Shown here piece by piece: positions 35,596 through 45,802 of a stretch of 64,000 nt of DNA (positions within the stretch are counted from its first letter, which is position 1; each line of letters begins with the position of its first letter). The notes beneath the pieces are model-generated. The model did not search any database. It was not told the DNA's origin and saw only the letters and a program-made list of their open reading frames with translations. Source of the DNA: Flammeovirgaceae bacterium (lineage in GTDB: Bacteria; Bacteroidota; Bacteroidia; Cytophagales; Cyclobacteriaceae); the NCBI GenBank assembly GCA_027487845.1, contig JAIYCV010000048.1:21666-85665 (forward strand), written 5' to 3'. Made by a program: the position numbers and the translations under genes.

Positions 35596-35997
35596 ATGAA
35601 TGTGAATAATTTTTTAAACTCGTCAATATTTAGACAAATCACTCATAAAGAGTTGGAGGAAGAGGCTGTTAAAACTATGAATTGGATACCGTTATATATT
35701 GTTGGAACAGAAGGATTTTGTGAAGAGGTTCGCAAAAAGATAGGCCAGTCTGAAGTCGAAATCATGCCGGGCTATACAGGTGGTATGGCGGAAGGGTACG
35801 ACTTGTATTGGATGGATGAAACGATGAACATACGCACAATTAAAGAAGCGATAGGCAGCAAACTTGTTTGGAAATACAGGCTTCGTTTTATGGGACTTCA
35901 AGATTTTATTGAATCTCAACACGCACAAGCTAACCATTCATCCGCTCTCTCAAAAGAGGAGATGGCAAAAATTGAAGAGATGCGAAGCGTGGCGTAA
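35596..35997 (+). CDS. Small hypothetical protein (133 aa)
   Basis: A 133-residue soluble protein with no signal peptide or TM: MNVNNFLNSSIFRQITHKE is followed by a compact region (IPLYIVGTEGFCEEVRKKI, EIMPGYTGGMAEGYDLYWMDETMNIRTIKEAIGSKLVWKYRLRFM) and a short helical tail. A promoter just upstream supports expression. I do not recognise a family. Its alternating strand/helix pattern suggests a small alpha/beta fold. It ends about 100 bp before the ABC-F gene, which has its own promoter. Confidence 0.6.
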   Translation: MNVNNFLNSSIFRQITHKELEEEAVKTMNWIPLYIVGTEGFCEEVRKKIGQSEVEIMPGYTGGMAEGYDLYWMDETMNIRTIKEAIGSKLVWKYRLRFMGLQDFIESQHAQANHSSALSKEEMAKIEEMRSVA

Positions 35998-36046
35998 CAA
36001 ATTTCAGATTCAAAATGTCAGGTTCAGGATTGACCCCTGCATTGAT

Positions 36047-37712
<1,666 letters not shown>

Positions 37713-37713
37713 G

Positions 37714-40700
37714 CTATTTCTTCTTGTCGATAATTCCGTTCATCTGTTTGTTCATTAAGATGGGATTGATGGTTTCAATTCCTGCCTTAAGCGTTGTTTC
37801 AAGTTTACTGAGTTGTGCATCCAATTCGCTGGATAACTCGCCAAACACTTTGTAAACACCGGCAGTGGGTTTCCCCTCGCCTGTTTCCAAACTGCGCCTT
37901 ACCGCTGAAATCCGGTTGCCTAATTTGATTGGGAAATTCAATGGATCTTGCGAACTCCGATTCTTGGTTTGGTACAGCTCTTCTTCAATAACAGTTATCT
38001 TGGCAAGAAGCTCTTTTGCAGAAGTGGCAAATGATGGCTCGTTGACTTCTTTCACGCGCTCTTCAACTTGCTTCCTAATCTCGCGAATGCGAATCACGGC
38101 TTCATTGGCTTCGCTTTCGCGATCGCGGATCTTCAGTGCCAGATCAAAGGTCTCTTTTATGTCAGCCTCACTTACGCCCGTTATGTTAGGATTCATTTTG
38201 ATATTGAAAGAATAGGTCTGCGAATAACTACCCGCTCTAAAACGAACTTGATATTTGCCTATCGGTGCTTTTGGTCCGTTTTGAGGACGAGCACCCCAAA
38301 TAATTATGCCATCGAAAATGGTAGCACCTGAATATCGCAAATTCCATGTAAATGAATTTAAGCCTGCAGCATTCGTTGGCTTTGCCTCGGCTTCGCCCCA
38401 AAAATCTCCCGATTCTTTCTTCTCTTCGGCTTTTGTGCCTATAAATTTCCGGACCAGTACGCCATTAGCATCCAACACTTCTAACGACACTGTATCGGTC
38501 TTATCCTTCAAGTAATATTGAAAAACAGCATTGTAAGCGCCACGCACTGCATCACTTGGCTGAAAGAAAATAGCAGACTGTTCCATTGCCTTTTGGGTCA
38601 ACTGCCGCAACGGATTAATATCGTCTAAAATCCAAAAGCCACGGCCGTGTGTGCCCAGCACCACGTCATCATTTTTAACAACTAAATCTCTAATGGGTGT
38701 ATCAGGCAGGTTTAACTGAAGCGGCTGCCAATTGTCGCCCGCATTAAACGAAACGTACGCGCCATGCTCAGTGCCTAAGAAAAGTAAACCCGGCCGACCA
38801 TGGTCTTCACGAACGGAGCGAGCAAAATGCCCGTCTTTAATTCCGGTAACAATTTTTGTCCAAGTTTTACCATAGTCTTTTGTTCTGAAAACATAAGGCT
38901 GACGATCATCTACCTGATAACGAAATGCCGCTACATAGGCCGTTCCTGCTGCATGTTTTGATTCATCAATAATGGCCACAACGGAATTTTTAGGAAGGTC
39001 TTTTGGTGTGATATTAGTCCATGTTTTGCCGCCATTTCTGGTGATATTGATTTTGCCATCATCCGATCCTGCCCATATTGTATTGATGTCATGATTGGAT
39101 GGCGCTAGTGCAAACACGGTAGCATAAATCTCGGGGCCGTTCATATCACGGGTAATTTCACCACCCGAAATACCAAGTGTTTCTGGGTCTGCGTAGGTAA
39201 GGTCGGGACTAATCTTCTCCCAGCTTTGTCCATCGTCTGTTGTTTTCCAAACATGTTGTGAACAGGTATAAAGTACCTTCGAATTTTTAGGTGAAAAAAC
39301 TATTGGATACGTCCATTGCCAACGCTCTGGAAGAGAACTCGCAGGCTCACCAGAAAAGAATCTAGGATATACCTGAATATCGCGCGTTTGTCCGGTTAAT
39401 ACATCCTTCCGCGTAAGCAATGCCCCTTGACTGCCGGCATAATAAACATTAGGATTGTCGGGATGCGAGGTGATGTAGCCGCTTTCTCCCCCACCCACAT
39501 CATAGCCCCATTTGCCCAACACATTCATATGATTCCAGCCTTCGCTTGGTATGGCAATGGTAGAGTTGTCTTGTTGCGCACCAGCCACATGGTAGGGAAC
39601 GTGATTGGTGGTAGTAACATGGTAAAACTGTGTTGTAATAAAATCCTCGGTTGTCCAACTTTTTCCACCATTCACCGAAACACAGGCTCCGCCATCGTTG
39701 GAAGTTATCATTCGAAAGGGATTATTTGGATCGATCCATAAATCGTGATTATCACCATGAGGGACGTTGATTTCTGTATCAAACTTTACGCCTCCATCGG
39801 TGGATTTCCAGAAATCTACATTTAAGCAATAAACTGTTTCGCGATCCAATGGGTCAGCATAAATTCTTGAATAATAAAAAGCGCGTTGTCTTAGCTTGCG
39901 CTCGTCATTGGTTTTCTTCCACGTGGCCCCGCCATCATCGCTTCGGTAAACGCCCCCCTCATTTGCTTCCACGATTGCCCATAAGCGCTTATTGTCGGCA
40001 GGCGATACGGTTATTCCAATTTTACCGATAGGTGCTACTGGCAGCCCTGGATTGGAGGTCAAATCGATCCACGTCTCGCCCCCATTTTCAGATTTCCAAA
40101 GTTTACATTCTGGTCCGCCTCCCCACATTTTCCACGCTTTTCTATACACTTGCCAGGTAGTAGCATACAGTATTTTTGGATTGGTACGATCGATGATTAA
40201 ATCGGCAGCACCCGTCTTAGGACTGACAAACAATACTTTCTTCCAGGTATTGCCACCATCTACCGACTTAAACACGCCCCGTTCTTCATTATCCCCGTAA
40301 GGGTGACCTAAGGCTGCTACATACACTACATCGGGATTGGTTGGATGAACACGTATCCTTGAAATTGCTTGCGTTTCCCGCAATCCCAACGATCTCCATG
40401 TTTTTCCACCATCGGTAGTTTTATAGACTCCATCACCTTGTGTTATACTTCCGCGGAGCTGCGTTTCTCCACCCCCAATATAGACCACGTCTGGATTGGT
40501 TTCTGCCACTGCTACTGCGCCAATGGACGAACTAGAGATTTGTCCATCGGTAACGGGACTCCACTCCTGCCCTCCATCGGTAGTTTTCCATAGACCTCCA
40601 CCGGTAGCACCGAAATAGTATTCATTGATTCTGCCTGGGCTGCCAGAGGATCCCAGTGATCGGCCACCTCGCAGCGGACCAATATTTCGCCACTTGAGTT

Positions 40701-40791
40701 TATCAAAATATTTGGAGTCAACGGTGGGTTGGGCAACTACGCCTTCTGCAAACACACAGGCAATTAGCAATACCAGTAGTTTTTTATACAT
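37714..40791 (-). CDS. Secreted sortilin/BNR-repeat beta-propeller protein (glycosyl hydrolase-like)
   Basis: A 1025-residue protein with signal peptide MYKKLLVLLIACVFAEGVVAQ. About 700 residues are Asp-box propeller repeats: many copies of the SxDGGxxW type (KTTDGGQEWSP, KTTDGGKTWRS, KSVDGGNTWKK, KSENGGETWID, RSDDGGATWKK, TRNGGKTWTN, RTKDYGKTWTK), the pattern of VPS10/sortilin and BNR sialidase-like proteins. The start YFDKLKWRNIGPLRGGRS is typical of this Bacteroidetes family. A beta-sandwich and an Ala/Glu-rich helical tail close it. The enzyme activity is not shown by any catalytic motif. No T9SS sorting domain is seen, so it is probably periplasmic. It converges with the ABC-F gene with a 1-bp gap. 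Confidence 0.85.
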   Translation of the reverse strand: MYKKLLVLLIACVFAEGVVAQPTVDSKYFDKLKWRNIGPLRGGRSLGSSGSPGRINEYYFGATGGGLWKTTDGGQEWSPVTDGQISSSSIGAVAVAETNPDVVYIGGGETQLRGSITQGDGVYKTTDGGKTWRSLGLRETQAISRIRVHPTNPDVVYVAALGHPYGDNEERGVFKSVDGGNTWKKVLFVSPKTGAADLIIDRTNPKILYATTWQVYRKAWKMWGGGPECKLWKSENGGETWIDLTSNPGLPVAPIGKIGITVSPADNKRLWAIVEANEGGVYRSDDGGATWKKTNDERKLRQRAFYYSRIYADPLDRETVYCLNVDFWKSTDGGVKFDTEINVPHGDNHDLWIDPNNPFRMITSNDGGACVSVNGGKSWTTEDFITTQFYHVTTTNHVPYHVAGAQQDNSTIAIPSEGWNHMNVLGKWGYDVGGGESGYITSHPDNPNVYYAGSQGALLTRKDVLTGQTRDIQVYPRFFSGEPASSLPERWQWTYPIVFSPKNSKVLYTCSQHVWKTTDDGQSWEKISPDLTYADPETLGISGGEITRDMNGPEIYATVFALAPSNHDINTIWAGSDDGKINITRNGGKTWTNITPKDLPKNSVVAIIDESKHAAGTAYVAAFRYQVDDRQPYVFRTKDYGKTWTKIVTGIKDGHFARSVREDHGRPGLLFLGTEHGAYVSFNAGDNWQPLQLNLPDTPIRDLVVKNDDVVLGTHGRGFWILDDINPLRQLTQKAMEQSAIFFQPSDAVRGAYNAVFQYYLKDKTDTVSLEVLDANGVLVRKFIGTKAEEKKESGDFWGEAEAKPTNAAGLNSFTWNLRYSGATIFDGIIIWGARPQNGPKAPIGKYQVRFRAGSYSQTYSFNIKMNPNITGVSEADIKETFDLALKIRDRESEANEAVIRIREIRKQVEERVKEVNEPSFATSAKELLAKITVIEEELYQTKNRSSQDPLNFPIKLGNRISAVRRSLETGEGKPTAGVYKVFGELSSELDAQLSKLETTLKAGIETINPILMNKQMNGIIDKKK

Positions 40792-40926
40792 ACTTATTCG
40801 GATTTTATTGGCTCAAAGTAGCCATTTGAAATGAATGTAAAAACAAAAAGAATGATGAGCTATCGGGGGCGTTGCGAAAAGGTCAGTTTTCGATACTACT
40901 TTTTCAACTTTTATCAAAAAGCACAT

Positions 40927-41892
40927 TCAACCCAATCGCAGATTTACGGCCAGCGAAATAACATCGCCCACTTCAAACCTGCTTAAAACCGTGCGCACGT
41001 AAATATGCGCATTCTTAAGTGAAACATGGAGCAGCCGGTGATCGCCTCTGTATTGTATTTCTTTGATGGTTCCTTCTACCGAACTTTCACCTGGCTGAAC
41101 AATCCTAAAGTCTTCTGGCCTAAGAATAATAGACCTGGCGTCTGTAACAATTCCGAACTGTTCAATTAGTGCTTTGTTGAGTTCAGAGTATATCCCAAAT
41201 AATCCAGCCACGTAGGTATTGGCTGGCCGCTTATAGATTTGCTTTGGTGTCCCTTGCTGGATTAGTCTACCCTCTTTCAACACCAGAATATGATCTGCCC
41301 ATGAAAGGCTGTCTTGCGGATCGTGTGATACTAACATGCACGTGATCTTTAACTTTTTTCCAATGTCAACAATCACAGCTTTTAAGATCTGCTTCATTAC
41401 TATATCGAGATTGGAAAATGGTTCATCGAGCAGAAGGAGTTTTGGTTTCTGAATCAACAGCCTGGCAATGGCAATTCGTTGTCTTTCACCACCTGAAAGT
41501 TCGTTGGTTTTTCTATTTAACAGATGACTGATCTTGCAGATAGAAAATATACGTGCAGATGCCTGGTCGTTCATGGCATTAGCATATTGCAGCACCTGTT
41601 CTACCCGTAAGAACTTCGCCAATTCAAATTGCTGTGATAGGTAGGCAATCTTTGGATGGCCAGCAACTAATTGATCGGCAGGACCAATCACCTTTTTACC
41701 AGCAAAAAGAATCTGTCCCGAAGTAGGTTGCTCTAGTCCCGCCAATAGTTTTAACAACGTACTTTTCCCCGACCCGGTCTCACCGGCAACAGCTATGTTT
41801 TGCAATGACTGCTGAGAGAAGTCGATGGAACGCAATGCCCAAAGCCCGTCCTTCTCAACACCCAATGAAGTAACTGACAACAAAGCCGACAT
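40927..41892 (-). CDS. ABC transporter ATPase with TOBE-like C-terminus
   Basis: A 321-residue ATPase: Walker A GETGSGKSTLLKLLAG, Q-loop YLSQQFELAKF, signature LSGGERQRIAIARLL, Walker B LLLLDEPFSNLD, H-loop LVSHDPQDSLSW. The ~100-residue C-terminal extension (ILRPEDFRIVQPGESSVEGTIKEIQYRGDHRLLHVSLKN) looks like the TOBE domain of importer ATPases for spermidine, iron or molybdate. No permease or binding protein is adjacent on either side, which is unusual. It is divergent from the GntR regulator, with a 77-bp intergenic region. The substrate is unknown. Confidence 0.85.
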   Translation of the reverse strand: MSALLSVTSLGVEKDGLWALRSIDFSQQSLQNIAVAGETGSGKSTLLKLLAGLEQPTSGQILFAGKKVIGPADQLVAGHPKIAYLSQQFELAKFLRVEQVLQYANAMNDQASARIFSICKISHLLNRKTNELSGGERQRIAIARLLIQKPKLLLLDEPFSNLDIVMKQILKAVIVDIGKKLKITCMLVSHDPQDSLSWADHILVLKEGRLIQQGTPKQIYKRPANTYVAGLFGIYSELNKALIEQFGIVTDARSIILRPEDFRIVQPGESSVEGTIKEIQYRGDHRLLHVSLKNAHIYVRTVLSRFEVGDVISLAVNLRLG

Positions 41893-41969
41893 AAAATAAA
41901 CTTACGATTGAAACTAATCGCAAATATATACTAATATAGAACTTCTTAATTTTTACGCTCACGAAGACC

Positions 41970-43001
41970 ATGAACACGCATCCACTTTTTCAAACCCTTC
42001 ACCTAGATGATCATTCGGCCACGCCTAAATATCAACAGCTAGCCAATTGCATCATACAAAATATTCAATCGGGAAAAATCAAAAAAAACGAATTATTACC
42101 CTCACTGAATGAACTCAGTTTTAATTTAGAAATTTCGAGAGATACCGCTGAAAAAGGCTATAAATATTTAAAGCAGCTAGGGTTGCTTGGCTCAACTCCA
42201 GGCAAAGGCTACTATATAAAAAATACTGAAGTGGCGCAGCCACTCAAAATTTTTCTTCTATTCAACAAACTAAGTGCCCACAAAAAAATTATATATGATG
42301 CGTTCGTGAAAAAGTTAGACAATAAGGCTACCATCGATTTTTATATCTATAATAATGACTTCTCGTTGTTCAAAAGATTACTCTCCAGCAAGTTAGGCTT
42401 GTATGATTACTATGTGATTATTCCACACTTTATTGAAGGTGGGGAAAGGGCGTATGAAGTAATTAACGAAATCGATAAATCCAAGCTTATCTTATTGGAT
42501 AAAATTCTACCAAACGTCAACGGAGATTTTTCTGCTGTTTATGAAAACTTTGAAAAGGATATTTATCAGTCGCTCGAGCAATCGCTTTCGCGATTGATGA
42601 ACTATCAAACCATAAAACTTATTTTTCCAGAACATAGTTACTTCCCCAACGAAATTATCAAAGGCTTTGTTGACTTTTGTCAACAGTATGCTTTTAATCA
42701 CAAAATTGTGCATAACATCGAAGTCGAGGAATTGAACAAAGGCGAAGTGTATATCAATTTAATGGAAAATGACTTAGTCACCCTAATTGAGCGTGCGTTG
42801 AAATTGAATTTAGTTATCGGCAAAGAAATTGGTATTGTATCATATAACGAAACGTCACTTAAAAGAATTATTCTTAATGGCATTACAACCATTTCAAGTG
42901 ATTTTGAATTGATGGGTGAAAAAGTAGCCGACTTGATACTAGACAAGAGGATTGCACAAGAGGAAGTTCCATTTCATCTTACAGTGAGGGCATCTCTTTA
43001 A
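41970..43001 (+). CDS. GntR-family regulator of the rhamnose locus
   Basis: A 343-residue regulator. Residues ~15-85 are a GntR winged helix (TPKYQQLANCIIQNIQSGKIKKNELLPSLNELSFNLEISRDTAEKGYKYLKQLGLL). The C-terminal ~250 residues (LKIFLLFNKLSAHKKIIYDAF ... IGIVSYNETSLKRIILNGITTISSDFELMGEKVADLIL) are a periplasmic-binding-protein-like sensor as in LacI/GntR-FucR-type regulators. It is placed just before and co-directional with the rhamnose genes, 94 bp upstream of the first, and a direct-repeat operator candidate lies in that gap. It probably represses the locus and is released by rhamnose or an intermediate (inference). No rhamnose-specific residue can be read. Confidence 0.85.
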   Translation: MNTHPLFQTLHLDDHSATPKYQQLANCIIQNIQSGKIKKNELLPSLNELSFNLEISRDTAEKGYKYLKQLGLLGSTPGKGYYIKNTEVAQPLKIFLLFNKLSAHKKIIYDAFVKKLDNKATIDFYIYNNDFSLFKRLLSSKLGLYDYYVIIPHFIEGGERAYEVINEIDKSKLILLDKILPNVNGDFSAVYENFEKDIYQSLEQSLSRLMNYQTIKLIFPEHSYFPNEIIKGFVDFCQQYAFNHKIVHNIEVEELNKGEVYINLMENDLVTLIERALKLNLVIGKEIGIVSYNETSLKRIILNGITTISSDFELMGEKVADLILDKRIAQEEVPFHLTVRASL

Positions 43002-43030
43002 AATTGCAAAAACAATTTTTATAAACTTTT

Positions 43031-43050
43031 CAGTACAGAACAGTACAGTT
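43031..43050 (+). promoter_or_regulatory. Candidate operator: 10-bp direct repeat before the rhamnose genes
   Basis: CAGTACAGAA is directly followed by CAGTACAGTT (8 of 10 bases identical), 45 bp upstream of the first structural gene. A -7-like box TATTTTTA (43068-43075, one mismatch) lies downstream, which puts the repeat on the expected -33 region. A regulator bound there would block transcription. This is inference from position and repetition. Confidence 0.4.
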
Positions 43051-43095
43051 ACATAACTTTTAAAAGCTATTTTTATCATAAACAGATCGCTGAAC

Positions 43096-44670
43096 ATGAA
43101 AATATCAATTCAATTTGCCTTATTTCTTCTGGCAATATCCTCGTTTGGACAAAAAGTTATTCCACTTTATCAAGGCTCCGCACCCGGCTCTGAAACTTGG
43201 AGTTGGGATGAGCAGGAAAACTCCAATAATTTGTTCAACACGCGCGTGGTATACAACGTATCCAAACCTACGCTCACCGCTTTCATACCAAGCAGTTGGT
43301 CATCTAACGGCACTGCGGTAGTCATCTGCCCTGGCGGAGGATTTCAGACACTTTCCATCGATATTGAGGGTAATGACGTTGCAAAATGGCTCAATCAGCG
43401 TGGCATCGCAGCTTTTGTTTTGAAATATCGGTTAGTTCGTAGCCTCACGGATGACCCTGTAAAAGAACTAATGGGCAAGATGAGTGCCGGCAAATTGGAT
43501 GGCGATAATGCTTCTGTGATACCCCTTACTATTGCCGATGGAAAAAAAGCGATGGAATATGTGCGGTCACACGCTGGTGAATTTAACATTAACCCAAACC
43601 GAATTGGCTTAATGGGCTTTTCAGCTGGCGGCACGGTAGCCGCGGCTATTGCCTATTCATACACAAAAGAAAATAGGCCGGATTTCGTGGCGCCCATTTA
43701 TCCATATATGGGCGCAATACCAAAAACGCCACTGCCTGCCGATGCACCTCCGCTCTTTATTGCTGCCGCTTCCGATGACCAACTAGGCCTAGCTCCTCAT
43801 AGCATCCAATTGTATAGCGATTGGATAGCAAGCAAAAAATCAGCTGAGTTGCATATGTACAAAGAAGGTGGGCATGGATTTGGAATGCGGCAACAAGACT
43901 TGCCATCAGATAGTTGGATCGATCGATTTGGAGATTGGTTGGCAGCCCAGAAATTGACCGTCACCGATAACCCCAATCATTGGACATCCAAATTTACTCC
44001 GCAGCAACTACTTCACATGAAAAAAGAATATGAACAAAAACAGGCTGGCGATTGGGCTAATCTAAAACGTTTTCAAGAAGCCAACCTAACATTATCTCCA
44101 CCCAAGCCAAATGAAAACCGAGTTGTTTTTATGGGTAATTCAATTACCGAAGGTTGGGGAAACATTGCGCCAGAATTTTTTGCAGGGAAACCATACATCA
44201 ACAGGGGTATTAGCGGCCAAACAACTCCTCAAATGCTAGTGCGCTTTCGGCAAGATGTTGTCAACCTCAAACCCAAAGTGGTCGTCATACTAGCAGGCAC
44301 CAACGATATTGCGGGCAATACGGGGCCGATGACACTACAGCAAACAGTGGACAACATTATTTCAATGGCACAACTAGCGAAAGCGAATAATATCAAAGTT
44401 GTTATTTCTTCCATCTTGCCTGCGTTCGATTATCCTTGGAAACCCGGATTGGAACCTGCGGAAAAGATTTTCACCATCAACACCCTGTTGAAGGACTTCG
44501 CTAACAAAAATAAATGCGTGTATCTCGATTACTTCACTTCAATGTCGGACGAACGAAAAGGATTGAAAAAAGAATTGGGTTACGATGGTGTACACCCCAA
44601 CCTTGCAGGATATAAGATTATGGCGCCACTGGCAGAGAAAGCCATAGCAGAAGCTCTGAAGATTAGATAG
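43096..44670 (+). CDS. Secreted two-domain esterase: alpha/beta hydrolase fused to SGNH hydrolase
   Basis: A 524-residue protein with signal peptide MKISIQFALFLLAISSFGQ. Domain 1 (~20-290) is an alpha/beta hydrolase of the acetyl-xylan-esterase-like type: VVICPGGGFQTL oxyanion loop, nucleophile Ser176 in GFSAGG, Asp in AASDDQ, His260 in GGHGFGM. Domain 2 (~330-524) is an SGNH/GDSL esterase: Ser349 in MGNSITEGW, block II Gly in GISGQTT, Asn in AGTNDI, and Asp497/His500 in DGVHPN. Both sets of catalytic residues look intact, so both active sites should work. It likely strips acetyl groups from rhamnose-containing polysaccharides before uptake. It is the first structural gene of the locus and 6 bp from rhaT. 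Confidence 0.85.
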   Translation: MKISIQFALFLLAISSFGQKVIPLYQGSAPGSETWSWDEQENSNNLFNTRVVYNVSKPTLTAFIPSSWSSNGTAVVICPGGGFQTLSIDIEGNDVAKWLNQRGIAAFVLKYRLVRSLTDDPVKELMGKMSAGKLDGDNASVIPLTIADGKKAMEYVRSHAGEFNINPNRIGLMGFSAGGTVAAAIAYSYTKENRPDFVAPIYPYMGAIPKTPLPADAPPLFIAAASDDQLGLAPHSIQLYSDWIASKKSAELHMYKEGGHGFGMRQQDLPSDSWIDRFGDWLAAQKLTVTDNPNHWTSKFTPQQLLHMKKEYEQKQAGDWANLKRFQEANLTLSPPKPNENRVVFMGNSITEGWGNIAPEFFAGKPYINRGISGQTTPQMLVRFRQDVVNLKPKVVVILAGTNDIAGNTGPMTLQQTVDNIISMAQLAKANNIKVVISSILPAFDYPWKPGLEPAEKIFTINTLLKDFANKNKCVYLDYFTSMSDERKGLKKELGYDGVHPNLAGYKIMAPLAEKAIAEALKIR

Positions 44671-44676
44671 CTTATT

Positions 44677-45732
44677 ATGCAGATCATTCTGGGCGTACTA
44701 TTTCATTTTATTGGTGGGTTCGCTTCGGGTAGTTTTTATATGCCCTATAGTAAAGTAAAAGGATGGGCATGGGAAAGCTATTGGATTGTGGGTGGGCTAT
44801 TTTCCTGGCTTGTTGTTCCTCCATTGGCAGCCTGGTTGACGCTTCCTGGCTTTACCGAAATCATTGCAAACACTTCTTCAAACACACTCCTTTATACGTT
44901 TTTATTCGGTCTCCTTTGGGGAGTGGGAGGACTAACGTATGGACTTGGTGTACGCTATTTGGGTATGTCACTTGGCAACTCAGTAGTATTAGGGTTTTGC
45001 TCCGCCTTTGGCGCTCTGGTACCTTCCATTTACTACAATTTTAATCCTGCTGAAGGAAAAACAACGTTAAGTGAAATGATCTCAACCTCGTGGGGTCAAT
45101 TAGTGCTGGTTGGAATCACCTTGTGCCTGCTCGGAATTTACATCTGTGGTCGCGCAGGAATGTTAAAAGAAACCGAACTTTCGGAAGCTCAAAAAAAAGC
45201 AAGTGTAGCAGAATTTAGTTTAATAAAGGGTTTATTGGTAGCTGTCGCATCAGGCATCTTAAGCTCTTGTTTCAACTTCGGCATAGAAGCCGGCAAGCCA
45301 ATGGCAGAAGCCGCAGTAAACGCTGGCCTAAACTCTTTATATCAAAACAATGTGACCTATGTAGTTCTTTTATGGGGAGGACTTACAACAAATTTTGTTT
45401 GGTGCATAATTCTAAACAGCCGAAATAAAACCTATGGCGATTATACTAATTCAAAAACTCCGTTATTTAAAAACTATCTTTTCTCAGCACTTGCAGGCAC
45501 AGCCTGGTTTCTGCAATTTTTCTTTTACGGCATGGGCGAAAGCAAACTCGGTAACGGTGCCAGCTCATGGATACTCCACATGGCTTTCATCATACTCGTG
45601 GCCAACGCCTGGGGAATTTTCTTGAAAGAATGGCGAGGCGTAAGTAAAAAAACAAAAGCAACGATAACACTTGGTATAACACTAATTATTTTGTCAGTTA
45701 TGTTAGTTGGCTACGGTAATTCAGTTAAATAG
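44677..45732 (+). CDS. rhaT: L-rhamnose/H+ symporter RhaT
   Basis: A 351-residue inner-membrane protein with about ten hydrophobic segments (VLFHFIGGFASGSFYMPY, WIVGGLFSWLVVPPLAAW, LGNSVVLGFCSAFGALVPSIYY, AGTAWFLQFFFYGMG). The start with GGFASGSFYMPYSKVKGWAWESYWIVGG is the RhaT signature, and its position between the esterase and the rhamnose enzymes confirms the role. It brings L-rhamnose in with protons. Co-transcribed with its neighbours; 6 bp from the esterase stop. Confidence 0.93.
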   Translation: MQIILGVLFHFIGGFASGSFYMPYSKVKGWAWESYWIVGGLFSWLVVPPLAAWLTLPGFTEIIANTSSNTLLYTFLFGLLWGVGGLTYGLGVRYLGMSLGNSVVLGFCSAFGALVPSIYYNFNPAEGKTTLSEMISTSWGQLVLVGITLCLLGIYICGRAGMLKETELSEAQKKASVAEFSLIKGLLVAVASGILSSCFNFGIEAGKPMAEAAVNAGLNSLYQNNVTYVVLLWGGLTTNFVWCIILNSRNKTYGDYTNSKTPLFKNYLFSALAGTAWFLQFFFYGMGESKLGNGASSWILHMAFIILVANAWGIFLKEWRGVSKKTKATITLGITLIILSVMLVGYGNSVK

Positions 45733-45802
45733 GGTTATTAGCGTAATCGCTTTTGTTTATCGAGATCAAAAATTTGTCGACTGTAAATTTAGATTGAACA
45801 AT

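Noticed and set aside
45707..45802. N-terminal extension of the aldolase-dehydrogenase
   Set aside because: It overlaps the end of rhaT and has no aldolase similarity; ATG 45803 fits the family.
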